A DNA stretch of 64,000 nucleotides from Acidobacteriota bacterium. GTDB taxonomy: Bacteria; Acidobacteriota; Vicinamibacteria; Vicinamibacterales; UBA823. The notes beneath the pieces were generated by a model that made no database searches, was not told the origin of the DNA, and worked only from the letters and a program-made list of their open reading frames with translations. The stretch is from positions 62,001-126,000 of the forward strand of contig PCAK01000033.1 in the NCBI GenBank assembly GCA_002730525.1, read 5' to 3'. Made by a program: the position numbers and the translations under genes. Below, one piece after another: positions 36,572 through 45,971 of this stretch. Each line of letters opens with the position of its first letter. Position 1 is the first letter of the stretch.

Positions 36572-39481
36572 ATGCAAGGCTTTGCGAAGAGCGGCGTAAC
36601 GTCCTGGGCACGAGCTGCCGGGCTGGGGCGTGGCATGCTCGCGGTGTCGGTCGTCGTGGGCCTCCTCGCCCTGGCGATCGCGAACATCGCGGTTCGGTCG
36701 AGCTGGAGCGAGGTCGAGGACGGCGTCCTCTGGGTGTCGCGGGCGGAGGGTGTCGTTGCCGCGGAGATCGGCGCTCGCTCGACTGCGGCCGCCGCAGGCA
36801 TCCGCCGCGGCGACGTACTGCTGGCGATCGACGGGCAACCCGTCGAATCACCGGACGAGGTCGTCGTCCAGCTCCATTCCGGCGCGTCAGGTGACCGGCT
36901 CGACTACGTCGTCCTCAGGTTGGGGACGCAGGAATTGCTCGAGCTGACACTGCAGCCGATTCCCGCCGGTAACCGCGCGCTGTACTTCGTGCTTGCAGCC
37001 GTCGGCGTCTTCACGCTTCTCGTGGGCGCGTCCGTACGCCTTCGCCGCCCGACGGCGCAGTCGACCCTGCACTTCTTCTGGTTGACCGTCGCCTTCTTCG
37101 GCGTGCTCACGCTCTCGTTCAGTGGCCGGCTCGACCGCCTCGACTGGGTCTTCTACTGGGGCGACGTCGTGGCGATGCTGATGCTGGCGCCGCTGTTCAT
37201 GCACTTTGCCTTGATCTTTCCCGAACGCGAGCCGGGCTGGATGCACAACCAGTTGCTCCCGTTTCTGTTCCCGGCGCTCTACATGCCGGCGTTGCTGCTG
37301 GGCACGATGCGCGCCGTGGCGATTTCCCGGGTGGGCATCGACGGCGCCCGGATGATCGGCACGATCGAGGCGGTCGAACGCCTCGAGTTGGTCTACCTCG
37401 CCATTTGTGTCGTCGGCGGCGCGGCGATCATGATCCGCGCGCTGCGGCGTGTCAGGTCGGTGACCGCGCGTCGGCAGCTGCGCTGGATCTTGTGGGGCAC
37501 GGTCATGGGCGGGGCGCCATTCCTGGCGGCGTATCTGGTGCCGTTTGCGTTCGGATTCGACCCACCGCCGCAGTTCGAGCTAACGGCGATCCCGCTCGGC
37601 CTCATCCCGCTCGCCTTCGCCTCGGCGGTGATCCGCTACCGCTTGATGGACGTCGAGGTCATCATCAAGCGCGCAGTGGCCTACACGACTGCCATCCTGG
37701 CCATGGTCGTGGTCTATGCCGTGCTGCTTCGGGTCGCCAGCCAGGTGCCGCTCGGCGGGTCCGAGCAAGGCAACACGATCATCGCGCTGCTGGCCACGCT
37801 CGTCGTCGTGTTGCTGGCCAGCCCGATGAAGGACGCCATTCAGTCGGCGCTCGATCGCGTCTACTACCGCGACCGGTACGACTATCGTCGTGCGCTGGTC
37901 GGGTTCGCGCGCGACCTGAACCGCGATCTGGATCTATCGAGCTTGAGTGAACGGCTCGTCACGCGGGTCATGGAGACCTTCGTCGTCGATCGGATGGCAC
38001 TCATGCTTGCGCCGGGCGACGGCGACCGCGACGCCGAGTTGCAGACGGTCCACGCCGTCGGCCTGGACGACGACCTGCCGGCACTCTCGCGGCGCTCGTC
38101 AGTCGGTGAGCGGTTGTGGGCGTCACAGGCGGTTGCGCTCGATGATGCGGAACGGCTCCTGGACGATGCGGAGATCGATCCGTGGTTGGCGATAGGGGTC
38201 CACTATCTCGTGCCGAGCGTGTCGAAAGACGGCACGACGGCGGTGCTGGCGGTCGGGCGCAAGGACAGCGGCGAGCCGCTCAGCAGTGATGACCTCGCGC
38301 TGTTGACTGCCGTGGCGGCCCAGGTCGCAACCGCGATCGAGAACGGCCGACTCTACGGACAGCTGCATGCCAAGGCCGCCGAGCTCGATCGGCTGCACGA
38401 GTTCAACCAGAACGTGATCGAGTCGCTCAACGACGGGTTGGCTGTGGTCGGCGTCGACGGGCGCGTCATGAGCTGGAACCGCGGCTTGGAGCAGCTGTAC
38501 GGCGTGCCGCGCGACGCGGCGCTCGGCAGGACGCTCGGGGAGCTCTTCGACGCGCCGTTCGTGCAGTTGCTCCACGCGGCACGCGACGAGGGCGCGGGCG
38601 GCGTGCGCTACCGGGTGCCGCTGCAGTCGCGGCATGACACCGGGTCGGAGCGCCTGCTGGTCAATGCGGCGACGGCCCCGCTGCGCACGCCGCAGGGCGA
38701 CAGCGGGGGCACCATCGTGGTCCTGGAGAACATCTCCGAGCGTGTCCAGCTCGAGGAGCAGCTGCAAATCTCGGAGAAGATGGCCTCAATCGGCCTGCTC
38801 GCCGCCGGTGTGGCGCACGAGGTCAACACACCGTTGACCGGGATTTCGAGCTTTACGCAGATGCTGCTGGAAGGCGCCGAGGCCGAGGATCCGAAGACGC
38901 GGCTGCTCGAGAAGATCGAGCGGCAGACGTTCCGCGCCGCCAAGATCGTGAACGGGCTGCTCAATCTGGCGCGCCCGGCGCGATCGGAGACGGCCCCGGT
39001 CGACATCAATGCGGTCATCAACGACATGCTGGCGCTGCTGGAACACCAGCTGAAGGCGTCGCACATCAGCGTGCGAAAAGAACTGGGCACGCCCGCGCCG
39101 ATCGCGCTCGGCCTGGACTACAAGCTGCAGCAGGTCTTCCTGAATCTCTTCTTGAATGCGCGCGACGCCATGCCCAAAGGGGGGTGGCTCCAGATCGCCA
39201 CGCGGCGCGACGGTGAGCGCGCCGTGATCGAAGTCGCTGATACCGGAGCGGGGATCTCGGGAGAGCACCTGTCCCGAATCTACGATCCGTTCTTCACGAC
39301 TAAGTCGCTCGGTCGGGGGACCGGTCTCGGGTTGTCGATCACGTACGGCATTGTGCAGGAGCACGGCGGTTCGATCGAGTGCGACAGCGTCGAGGAGCAG
39401 GGTACGCGGTTCGTGCTGGAACTGCCGCTGGCCACCGCAGTCTTGGCTCGAGGGGACGAAGCCGTGCAGAAAGCGACGTGA
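36572..39481 (+). CDS. Membrane sensor histidine kinase with PDZ, GAF and PAS domains
   Basis: 969 residues. Order: one membrane helix (about 20-40), a PDZ domain (about 55-130; AGIRRGDVLLAIDGQPVESP), some seven membrane helices (about 135-390), a GAF domain (about 450-590), a PAS domain (about 618-720; SLNDGLAVVGVDGRVMSWNR), HisKA with the phosphorylated His in LLAAGVAHEVNTPLTGISSF (about 749) and HATPase_c with LFLNARDAMPKGG, DTGAGIS and GRGTGLGLSITYGIVQEHGG. A PDZ ahead of the membrane block is unusual and suggests sensing of peptide ends in the periplasm. It should phosphorylate the sigma54 regulator encoded seven bases downstream. Confidence 0.92.
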   Translation: MQGFAKSGVTSWARAAGLGRGMLAVSVVVGLLALAIANIAVRSSWSEVEDGVLWVSRAEGVVAAEIGARSTAAAAGIRRGDVLLAIDGQPVESPDEVVVQLHSGASGDRLDYVVLRLGTQELLELTLQPIPAGNRALYFVLAAVGVFTLLVGASVRLRRPTAQSTLHFFWLTVAFFGVLTLSFSGRLDRLDWVFYWGDVVAMLMLAPLFMHFALIFPEREPGWMHNQLLPFLFPALYMPALLLGTMRAVAISRVGIDGARMIGTIEAVERLELVYLAICVVGGAAIMIRALRRVRSVTARRQLRWILWGTVMGGAPFLAAYLVPFAFGFDPPPQFELTAIPLGLIPLAFASAVIRYRLMDVEVIIKRAVAYTTAILAMVVVYAVLLRVASQVPLGGSEQGNTIIALLATLVVVLLASPMKDAIQSALDRVYYRDRYDYRRALVGFARDLNRDLDLSSLSERLVTRVMETFVVDRMALMLAPGDGDRDAELQTVHAVGLDDDLPALSRRSSVGERLWASQAVALDDAERLLDDAEIDPWLAIGVHYLVPSVSKDGTTAVLAVGRKDSGEPLSSDDLALLTAVAAQVATAIENGRLYGQLHAKAAELDRLHEFNQNVIESLNDGLAVVGVDGRVMSWNRGLEQLYGVPRDAALGRTLGELFDAPFVQLLHAARDEGAGGVRYRVPLQSRHDTGSERLLVNAATAPLRTPQGDSGGTIVVLENISERVQLEEQLQISEKMASIGLLAAGVAHEVNTPLTGISSFTQMLLEGAEAEDPKTRLLEKIERQTFRAAKIVNGLLNLARPARSETAPVDINAVINDMLALLEHQLKASHISVRKELGTPAPIALGLDYKLQQVFLNLFLNARDAMPKGGWLQIATRRDGERAVIEVADTGAGISGEHLSRIYDPFFTTKSLGRGTGLGLSITYGIVQEHGGSIECDSVEEQGTRFVLELPLATAVLARGDEAVQKAT

Positions 39482-39488
39482 GAAAGTC

Positions 39489-40976
39489 ATGACCGACGAG
39501 CGAACGATTCTGATCGTCGACGACGATGAGGACATGCGGGATGTCCTGAGTGATCTGCTGGCTAAGAAGGGCTATGACCTGCGTATCGCAGGGACGGGTG
39601 AGGAGGGCCTCGAGATCGCGCGCGCCGAGGCGCTCGACGCTGCCATCGTCGACGTCAGAATGCCCGGCATCGGCGGCATGGCCACCCTGACGGAGTTGCA
39701 GAAGTACGACCGGGGCCTGCCCGTCGTCATGCTGACGGCCGGCGGGTCCGTCGAGGATGCGAAGGAGGCGATCAGGTCCGGCGCGTTCGACTACATCACG
39801 AAGCCGTTCAAGAACGACGAAGTGCTCAAGGTACTACGCAATGCGGTCGAGCGGCGCCGCCTGGCGCTGGAGAACCAGACGCTGCGCCAGAACCTGCAGG
39901 CGCGCAGTCACAATTTCGCAGACATCATCGGCCGTGGTCCTCGCATGCGCGAGGTGTTCGACCTGATCAGGCAGGCCGCCCCGAGCCGCACGACGATCCT
40001 GATCGAAGGCGAGAGCGGCACCGGCAAGGAGTTGGTGGCACGCGCGCTGCACACGCAGTCGGCCCGAACGGAATGTCCGTTCATCACGGTCAATTCGGGC
40101 AACTTGCCGCACGATCTGCTCGAATCGAACCTGTTCGGACACGTCAAAGGCGCGTTCACCGGCGCGCTGTATCCGAAGAAAGGGCTGTTCGAGCTGGCGG
40201 ACACGGGCAGTATCTTCTTCGATGAGATCGGGAATATGCCATTCGAGACGCAGGCCAAGCTGCTTGGCGTCATGCAGGAGCGGCAGTTCATGTGTCTGGG
40301 CGGCGTCGAGACGATCAAGGTCGACGTGCGGATCATTGCCGCCACGAACGTCGACTTGAAGAAGATGGTCGAGGACGGCCGGTTCCGCGAGGACCTCTAC
40401 TACCGGCTGCATGTCATCATGGTGCATTTGCCGGCGCTGCGCGAGCGCAAGGATGACATTCCGCTGCTCGTCCAGCATTTCCTCGGCAAGTACGGCAGCG
40501 AGAACGACCGGTCGGACCTGGAGATCACCCCCGATGCGCTCGACCTGCTGGTCGAGTACAACTGGCCCGGCAACGTCCGGGAGCTCGAGAATGTCATCGA
40601 GCGCGCGGTCGTACTATCGTCGAGTCCGCGGATCGACGCGGCCCTCATTCCCGACCATGTGCGCTCGACCCAGACCTTCCAGATGCCGCGGATCGCCGTG
40701 CCGCCCGAGGGCCTCTCGAGTGACTTTAAGACGGTCATCGCGGATCAGGAGCGCCAGTTGATCGAATCGGCGCTGCACGAGGCGGGCGGCGTGCAGAAGC
40801 GCGCCGCGGAGCTGCTTCGGATCAAGCCGACGACCTTGAACGAGATGATCAAGCGCTACGCCATCCAGCCGCGCCGGAAGCGGACGACGCCCGGGAGGAA
40901 GCGGGAGGTTGGACCGGCCCCGGACGCCGCCGGCGCTCGAGAGACCGTGCCACCCTCGCTCGTCGCCGACGACTAA
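39489..40976 (+). CDS. Sigma54-dependent response regulator, NtrC family
   Basis: 495 residues from the ATG at 39489; the frame is open earlier but that part overlaps the kinase. Receiver domain (about 1-115) with TILIVDDDEDMRD, the phosphorylated Asp in AAIVDVRMPG and Lys in YITKPFKN. The AAA+ domain (about 140-375) has Walker A GESGTGKELVARAL, the sigma54-contacting loop KGAFTGAL, Walker B SIFFDEIGNMP and the arginine-finger region FREDLYYRLHVIMVHLPALR. A Fis-type helix-turn-helix lies near the end (GGVQKRAAELLRIKPTTLNE) before a basic tail. It should open sigma54 promoters when phosphorylated. It converges on the glycosyltransferase operon, its most likely nearby target. Confidence 0.95.
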   Translation: MTDERTILIVDDDEDMRDVLSDLLAKKGYDLRIAGTGEEGLEIARAEALDAAIVDVRMPGIGGMATLTELQKYDRGLPVVMLTAGGSVEDAKEAIRSGAFDYITKPFKNDEVLKVLRNAVERRRLALENQTLRQNLQARSHNFADIIGRGPRMREVFDLIRQAAPSRTTILIEGESGTGKELVARALHTQSARTECPFITVNSGNLPHDLLESNLFGHVKGAFTGALYPKKGLFELADTGSIFFDEIGNMPFETQAKLLGVMQERQFMCLGGVETIKVDVRIIAATNVDLKKMVEDGRFREDLYYRLHVIMVHLPALRERKDDIPLLVQHFLGKYGSENDRSDLEITPDALDLLVEYNWPGNVRELENVIERAVVLSSSPRIDAALIPDHVRSTQTFQMPRIAVPPEGLSSDFKTVIADQERQLIESALHEAGGVQKRAAELLRIKPTTLNEMIKRYAIQPRRKRTTPGRKREVGPAPDAAGARETVPPSLVADD

Positions 40977-40985
40977 CTTCACGTC

Positions 40986-40998
40986 GGGGCTTCGCCCC
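40986..40998. terminator. Short hairpin between convergent genes
   Basis: GGGGCTTCGCCCC forms a five-base-pair stem with a three-base loop just after the regulator's stop and reaching the stop of the convergent glycosyltransferase. No U-run follows on either strand, so it may act as a weak two-way terminator. A very similar CGGGGCTTCGCC core recurs at 62967-62977. Confidence 0.4.
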
Positions 40999-42323
40999 TA
41001 GCTTCGCCGCCCGCGGCGCGGGCCGCCGCTGGCGCCTGGACCGCGGATCGTGGACATCAGCTGCTCGTACTTCTTGAGGATGACGTCCCAGTCATAGTGG
41101 CGCCGCACGTATTCCTGGCCGTTGCGGCCGAGCGCCGCTCTCAGCCGTCCGTCGAGTGTCAGAAGCTTGAGGCACTCGACGAACTCGTCCTGGTCCCCGT
41201 AGTAGAGGCCGGCGTTGCCGCGCCGGCAGTGCTCCACCACGACCTCGCTCCGGCCGTTGGCCAGAATCGGCGTGCCGACGGCGAAGGCTTCGAGGGCCAG
41301 CAGCGACAGACTCTCGAAGGGCGACGGCACCATGACCACGGTCGCGGCCTCCAAGGCGTCGACCCGCTCCGACTCGGACAGTCTGCCGGCGAAGCGGATG
41401 AACGGTTCCTCGGGTAGCGGCATCAGCTTGACGCCCATCAGCACCAATGTGGCGTCGCCACCGCCAGACGCGTAGGCGCTGAAGTATTCGATCAGTTCCT
41501 CACAGCCCTTGCCCGGATCGATACGGCCCCCATACAGCGCCACCGGACCGTGGAGGCGATGGCGACGGCGAAACGCGGCACCCGGCTCGTGAAGATGGTT
41601 GTCGCGTTCGCGGTCGTTGCCCGCGCGGTCGCTGGTGTCCGATGGCGGTCGTCGATCGCTTCCGCGCCGGCGAGATCGGCCGCTCCGTTTAGGGGGCTCC
41701 TCAGCGGCTCGCGGGGAAAGCTCGACGCCGCAGCCAATCGTCTCCTCGGCGACGGTGCGGATGTCGAACGTCGACGTCAGAAACGCACGCTCGGCAGCGG
41801 TGTTGAACGCCATCCCGGCAGGCAGACTGAAGACGTCGCGGTAGATGTCGAGATGGATCGCCGGCTCATCGTGTGCGGTCGGTACGAGAATGCTCCGGCT
41901 CGGCGCGACGGCCACACCCAGCACTGTCGGCGCGTAGAGATACGTGAAGAAGATGAGGATGTCGTAGCCCGTCGCATTCCGTTCGAGGTGCTCGAGCAGC
42001 GCCGGGCACCAGGGGCCTTGGCGGCGGAGCCACTCCAGTTCGTCATCCCGCGTATGGGGGTTATTGAAGATCCAGTCGGAGTACTGGTTGAACGAGTCGA
42101 TGTGCCTCGTTTCGGCATTGGCGAACCGCCGGACGGTGACACCGCGCACCCGGTCGGGGCCCTCCGGATACTCGTTCTTCCAGGTGATGTAGTCCTGGGC
42201 GCAGGTTGTGAGCACCTCGACGCTGTGTCGGGTGGCCATCCGCTCGGCGATGAGCCGACAGTGGTACTCGGACCCTCCGAGAATCTCGGTACCGTAGCGT
42301 TGGACGATGAATGCGATCTTCAC
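40998..42323 (-). CDS. GT4-type glycosyltransferase, type A, with Arg-rich linker
   Basis: 441 residues from GTG at 42323, four-base-scale spacing after the preceding gene; sequence before it is shadow. The start KIAFIVQRYGTEILGGSEYH, the EVLTTCAQDYITWKNEYPEG block and the C-terminal YGGRIDPGKGCEELIEYFSA and VVMVPSPFESLSLLALEAFA (GT4 nucleotide-sugar E-x7-E) show a GT-B retaining enzyme. It is closely similar to the product of 44661-45971. Between the two lobes it carries an extra Arg/Asp-rich linker (residues about 218-255; [20 protein letters not shown]) that its paralogue lacks. It should add a sugar from a nucleotide donor to a surface glycan. Confidence 0.87.
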   Translation of the reverse strand: MKIAFIVQRYGTEILGGSEYHCRLIAERMATRHSVEVLTTCAQDYITWKNEYPEGPDRVRGVTVRRFANAETRHIDSFNQYSDWIFNNPHTRDDELEWLRRQGPWCPALLEHLERNATGYDILIFFTYLYAPTVLGVAVAPSRSILVPTAHDEPAIHLDIYRDVFSLPAGMAFNTAAERAFLTSTFDIRTVAEETIGCGVELSPRAAEEPPKRSGRSRRRGSDRRPPSDTSDRAGNDRERDNHLHEPGAAFRRRHRLHGPVALYGGRIDPGKGCEELIEYFSAYASGGGDATLVLMGVKLMPLPEEPFIRFAGRLSESERVDALEAATVVMVPSPFESLSLLALEAFAVGTPILANGRSEVVVEHCRRGNAGLYYGDQDEFVECLKLLTLDGRLRAALGRNGQEYVRRHYDWDVILKKYEQLMSTIRGPGASGGPRRGRRS

Positions 42324-42327
42324 GATG

Positions 42328-43392
42328 TCACGAAAAGCGCGCGATGAGCCGAGCGAGGCGCGCGCGCATCGCCGCATCGCTGAAGTCCGCCAAGCGCGCG
42401 CGCTGGCCGGCCAGCACTGACGCCCGAAGATCGTCATCGTACACCAGGAGGCCGAGAAGCTCGGCCGCGTATTCGAGATTCTTCGGCGCAAACTGCACGC
42501 CAGCCTCCCCCAGGGTCTCGGGAACGGCCGTCGCGGCATACGCCAGCACGGGCACGTCGGCTGCCATGGCTTCGAGGAGCGGCACGCAGAACCCTTCATG
42601 TTCGCTCAGCGAGACGTAGGCGCTTGCGGTGCGGTAGAACGTCGCCAGGTCCGCTTCCGGCACGCCGCCCGTGAACCAGAAACGGTCAGCCGGCATCTTC
42701 AACTCGGTCATCAGCGCCTGGACCATCGCGAAGTACCTGGGGACGGCGTCGTACCTGCCGACGAAGATGAAGCGATAGTCAGCATCGACGTAGCGCTTGT
42801 AATGCTCGGCGAGACGGATGTGATCTTCGATCTTCTTGTTGGGCACCATCCGGCCGACGAAGAGAATGTTGGCCAATCCGTCATCGAGCATCCGCTCGAG
42901 TGCCGGCTGCTTCGGCAGCCTGGCCATCCGGTCCGTGTCCACCGCGATCGGCAACACGCCGGTGTCGTTGAATCCGAGTTCCTCCAATTCGCGGCGGTTG
43001 TAGTCAGAGTCGCCGAGCGCGAGGTCGACCCGCCCCGCCAGGGTCGCGAGCTCGCGCCGGCCGAGGACGGCCAGCCGAAAGAGCGCAGGGTCGTGGGCGG
43101 CGAAGAAGTGGGCCGGCGTGACGTTGTGGTACTGGAGGATGCGCCGGCCAGAGACCGACGCGAACGCCTCGGTCATCGGCGAGGGCAGGGCGTAGTGAAA
43201 GATGGTCAGGTCGCCGCGTGTCGCGCCTTCGTCGTCGAACGGCCGAATCTCGTGGCGTAGCGGTTCGTCGATCGTGAGGGCGAAGATGTCGGCGTCGTGC
43301 CCCAGTGCACGCAGCATGTCGCGGACTCGCCGGGCGCTGTCGCCGATGGCGTCGCCACGGTGCGCGGCCGGAACCCATTGGTTGACGATCAC
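42328..43392 (-). CDS. GT4-type glycosyltransferase, type B
   Basis: 354 residues from GTG at 43392, preceded by AAGGGA eight bases upstream; the frame is open further but that part is Ser/Arg-rich and out of character. It starts VIVNQWVPAAHRGDAIGDSA and has ILQYHNVTPAHFF, DLALGDSDYNRRELEELGF, NILFVGRMVPNKKIEDHIRL and YVSLSEHEGFCVPLLEAMAA with the EGFCVPLLE nucleotide-sugar motif of GT4 enzymes. It is a paralogue of the protein of 43424-44650 (GDAIG, YHNITP, EHEGFCVPL shared). The acceptor and donor are unknown. It lies between two other glycosyltransferase genes of the operon. Confidence 0.86.
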   Translation of the reverse strand: MIVNQWVPAAHRGDAIGDSARRVRDMLRALGHDADIFALTIDEPLRHEIRPFDDEGATRGDLTIFHYALPSPMTEAFASVSGRRILQYHNVTPAHFFAAHDPALFRLAVLGRRELATLAGRVDLALGDSDYNRRELEELGFNDTGVLPIAVDTDRMARLPKQPALERMLDDGLANILFVGRMVPNKKIEDHIRLAEHYKRYVDADYRFIFVGRYDAVPRYFAMVQALMTELKMPADRFWFTGGVPEADLATFYRTASAYVSLSEHEGFCVPLLEAMAADVPVLAYAATAVPETLGEAGVQFAPKNLEYAAELLGLLVYDDDLRASVLAGQRARLADFSDAAMRARLARLIARFS

Positions 43393-43423
43393 GAGGCTCG
43401 TCCCTTCGGTTCGACGGTCCGTC

Positions 43424-44650
43424 TCACGGCGCCGCCGAGGGATCCTTGGTGAGCGCCTGATAGATGGACGGACGGTCGACCCTGAGGTGCTCGAGACGCT
43501 CGGCCATGTCGAACTGCTGCCAGAAGTCCCAGATGACATCCCACGCCGGAAGGCGAGGTCCCTGACGCACCTGGTCGACGTAGCCGAGTAGCGTCCCGGC
43601 GAAGTCGCGTGCTAGTAACCGGTCGAGCGCGGCGTCCTGCGTGTCGAGGATCGAGTCGCGGAGCGCCCGATCCGACACGACCGCGTCGATCAGCCCTGCG
43701 ACGAGGGCCGGGTCCTTGTCGTCGTAGAGAATCCCGCCGCCATCCATGGTGGCGGGCACGGCCGTCGCGCCGTAGGCCACCACGGGCAGGCGCTCGTGAA
43801 AGGCCTCGATGAGCGGCACGCAGAACCCTTCGTGCTCGCTGGCGCACAGAAACAGATCGGCGACGTCGTAGAACCCCGCGAGCTCAGCGTCGGTCACTTG
43901 ACCGACGAGATGGACGTCCGGCGTGTGCAGCTTGGCGATGAGGTCGTAGAGCGTCGTCAGGTAGCCTTCGAACCCACCGAACGAGCCCACGATGAGCAGC
44001 CGCGACCGCGGGTTGTGGGCCACGCGATAGGCATGGAAGAAACGGATCAGATCCTCGATCCGCTTGTTCGGAATGACCCGCCCCACGAACAGGATGTTGG
44101 TCCACCCGTCATCGAACGGACGGGACAGTCCGTCGTCGGGGTCGACGTCCAGATGCGCGAAACTGGGCACCACCGGCAGCACACCCGTTCTCGGGAAGCC
44201 GAGCGATTCCAGTTCCTGGCGGTTGAACTCGGAATCGCCGAGCGCCAAGTCGCAGCGGGGCACGTAGGCGCCCAACTCACGCCGGCCCTCCCAGCACCGG
44301 AGCGCCAGAAACGGGTGCACGTCGATCAGATACTCCGGCGGCGTGATGTTGTGGTACACGAGCGCCATCCGACTCGGGAGGGCATACGCCGTCCGTGACG
44401 CCTTCGAGGCCAGCGAGAAATGATGGATGAGGACGTCGTCTGCGGTCGCGTTCGCCGGGAGGTCCCGGAAATCCCTGGTCAGGGGCTCGAGTCTGGGGTC
44501 GGCCGTTTCGACGAAGATGTCCGAAACGAAGCCGGCGTCACGCAGCACGCGCTGAATGCCGAGGACCTCATGGCCGATGGCGTCCCCGTAGCCGAGCGTG
44601 GCGAGCACCTGATGAACGACGGGGCGGTCGGCCGAGTCGGGGTTCGCCAC
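43424..44650 (-). CDS. GT4-type glycosyltransferase, type B paralogue
   Basis: 408 residues. The GT-B fold is shown by VVHQVLATLGYGDAIGHEVL at the start, MALVYHNITPPEYL, DLALGDSEFNRQELESLGFP, NILFVGRVIPNKRIEDLIRF and LFLCASEHEGFCVPLIEAFH. The C-terminal 50 residues (DVIWDFWQQFDMAERLEHLR) extend past its paralogue. Both type B enzymes share the same motif order, so the pair probably arose by duplication within the locus and may add related sugars. The ATG is 10 bases after the stop of the upstream type A gene. Confidence 0.87.
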   Translation of the reverse strand: MANPDSADRPVVHQVLATLGYGDAIGHEVLGIQRVLRDAGFVSDIFVETADPRLEPLTRDFRDLPANATADDVLIHHFSLASKASRTAYALPSRMALVYHNITPPEYLIDVHPFLALRCWEGRRELGAYVPRCDLALGDSEFNRQELESLGFPRTGVLPVVPSFAHLDVDPDDGLSRPFDDGWTNILFVGRVIPNKRIEDLIRFFHAYRVAHNPRSRLLIVGSFGGFEGYLTTLYDLIAKLHTPDVHLVGQVTDAELAGFYDVADLFLCASEHEGFCVPLIEAFHERLPVVAYGATAVPATMDGGGILYDDKDPALVAGLIDAVVSDRALRDSILDTQDAALDRLLARDFAGTLLGYVDQVRQGPRLPAWDVIWDFWQQFDMAERLEHLRVDRPSIYQALTKDPSAAP

Positions 44651-44660
44651 GGCGTATCCT

Positions 44661-45971
44661 CTACGCCCGCCGCCCGCTGCGGGGACGGCCGGACTTCAGG
44701 GCCGGCCCCGTCCGTAGCGCGTCGACGACCTCCTGGGTCGGCGCGACGTTGCGTCGCCGCCGTCCGAACCAGCCGGGTAGCCGCTCCATCGGCTTCGCCT
44801 CTCCGCCCTTCAACCGTTCGAGAACGTCCAGATACTTCCGCTCGATCACCGGCCATGCGTAGTGGCGCTTGAAGAACGTTCGGCCGTTGTGGCTGAGACC
44901 CGCGTGGAGCGGCCGGTTCGTCTCGAGTGCGTGCAACGTCTCGGCGAATTCCTCGTAGTTCGTGTAGTCGAGCCCCGCGTTGCTCCGGAGGCATTGTCCT
45001 TGAAGCACGTCACAGCGCCCGTTGGCCAGCACCGGGCGGCTCATGGCCCAGGCTTCGAGCGCGACCATCGACAGACTCTCGAACTGGGATGGCATCACGA
45101 GCGCGTGTGCGGCCGCGAGGGCATCGAACTTGTCCTGATCCGGAACGAAGCCGAGGTGTCGGATCCGTGGATGCGCCGGAATGTCGAGGATCGACCGGCC
45201 GATCATGACCAATTGCAGGGATCGCGAGACGCGGGAGGCGTAGTTCTTGAAGAATCGGAAGAGTTCCGGGCATCCCTTGTTTTCGTCGATCCGACCCACA
45301 TACAAGATGAAGGGACCCGTGATGTCGAACTTCTGGCGGAACCGCTCGGCATCACTCCCGCGAGGGATCTCCGAGCCCACGCCGACGACGGTGTGCTCCA
45401 CGTCGGAGTTGTTGGACACGGCCTGGATCATCGCGCGCTCTTCGAACGAGTTGTACATGATGGCGCGCACGCCCCGGAAGATTGGTCCGAAGATCGAGAG
45501 GCCGATCGCCGGATCGCGCTCCGCGGTCGGTACGAGTACCGCGCGTGGCGCGACCGCCCGGCACCCATGGTAGGCGTGGTAATAGCGGTAGCTGAAGAAG
45601 ATGCAGAAATCATAGTCGGCGCCCCGCCGGTGCAGATGGCGAATCAGCGCCGGGCTGGTGGGGCCTTCACTGTCGAGCCACCGGAGTTCGTGATGAATCG
45701 AGTGCGGCTGCTCGAAGACCCGTGTCGAGAGCCGGCCGAACTTTGCCGGATCCCGCGGTCGGGTGACGGGGAATCGCCGAACGACGATGTCGCCGACGCG
45801 GTCTTCCCCAGGGTCGAAGGCGTTGGCCCAGGTCACGTAGTCCTGGGCGCACGTCGTCAGCACCTCCACCTCGGCATGCTTGGCGAGATGCTCGGCGACG
45901 TACCGGGCGTGGAGTTCGGCGCCGCCGTTGATCTCGGCGCCGTATCGTTGAACGACGACGGCCAGTTTCAC
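44661..45971 (-). CDS. GT4-type glycosyltransferase, type A paralogue
   Basis: 436 residues, GTG start overlapping the previous stop (GTGA). The start KLAVVVQRYGAEINGGAELH, EVLTTCAQDYVTWANAFDPG, LYVGRIDENKGCPELFRFFK and ALVMPSQFESLSMVALEAWA mark a GT4 enzyme very like the one at 40998-42323. The inter-lobe linker is short and ordinary here (GSDAERFRQKFDITGPFILY). Its C-terminus has a basic tail (GRRRRNVAPTQ, SGRPRSGRRA). It is the first glycosyltransferase in transcription order. Confidence 0.88.
   Translation of the reverse strand: MKLAVVVQRYGAEINGGAELHARYVAEHLAKHAEVEVLTTCAQDYVTWANAFDPGEDRVGDIVVRRFPVTRPRDPAKFGRLSTRVFEQPHSIHHELRWLDSEGPTSPALIRHLHRRGADYDFCIFFSYRYYHAYHGCRAVAPRAVLVPTAERDPAIGLSIFGPIFRGVRAIMYNSFEERAMIQAVSNNSDVEHTVVGVGSEIPRGSDAERFRQKFDITGPFILYVGRIDENKGCPELFRFFKNYASRVSRSLQLVMIGRSILDIPAHPRIRHLGFVPDQDKFDALAAAHALVMPSQFESLSMVALEAWAMSRPVLANGRCDVLQGQCLRSNAGLDYTNYEEFAETLHALETNRPLHAGLSHNGRTFFKRHYAWPVIERKYLDVLERLKGGEAKPMERLPGWFGRRRRNVAPTQEVVDALRTGPALKSGRPRSGRRA

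Noticed and set aside
39351-39488. Upstream extension of the sigma54 regulator frame
   Set aside because: It overlaps the histidine kinase end in another frame; the receiver domain begins at ATG 39489.
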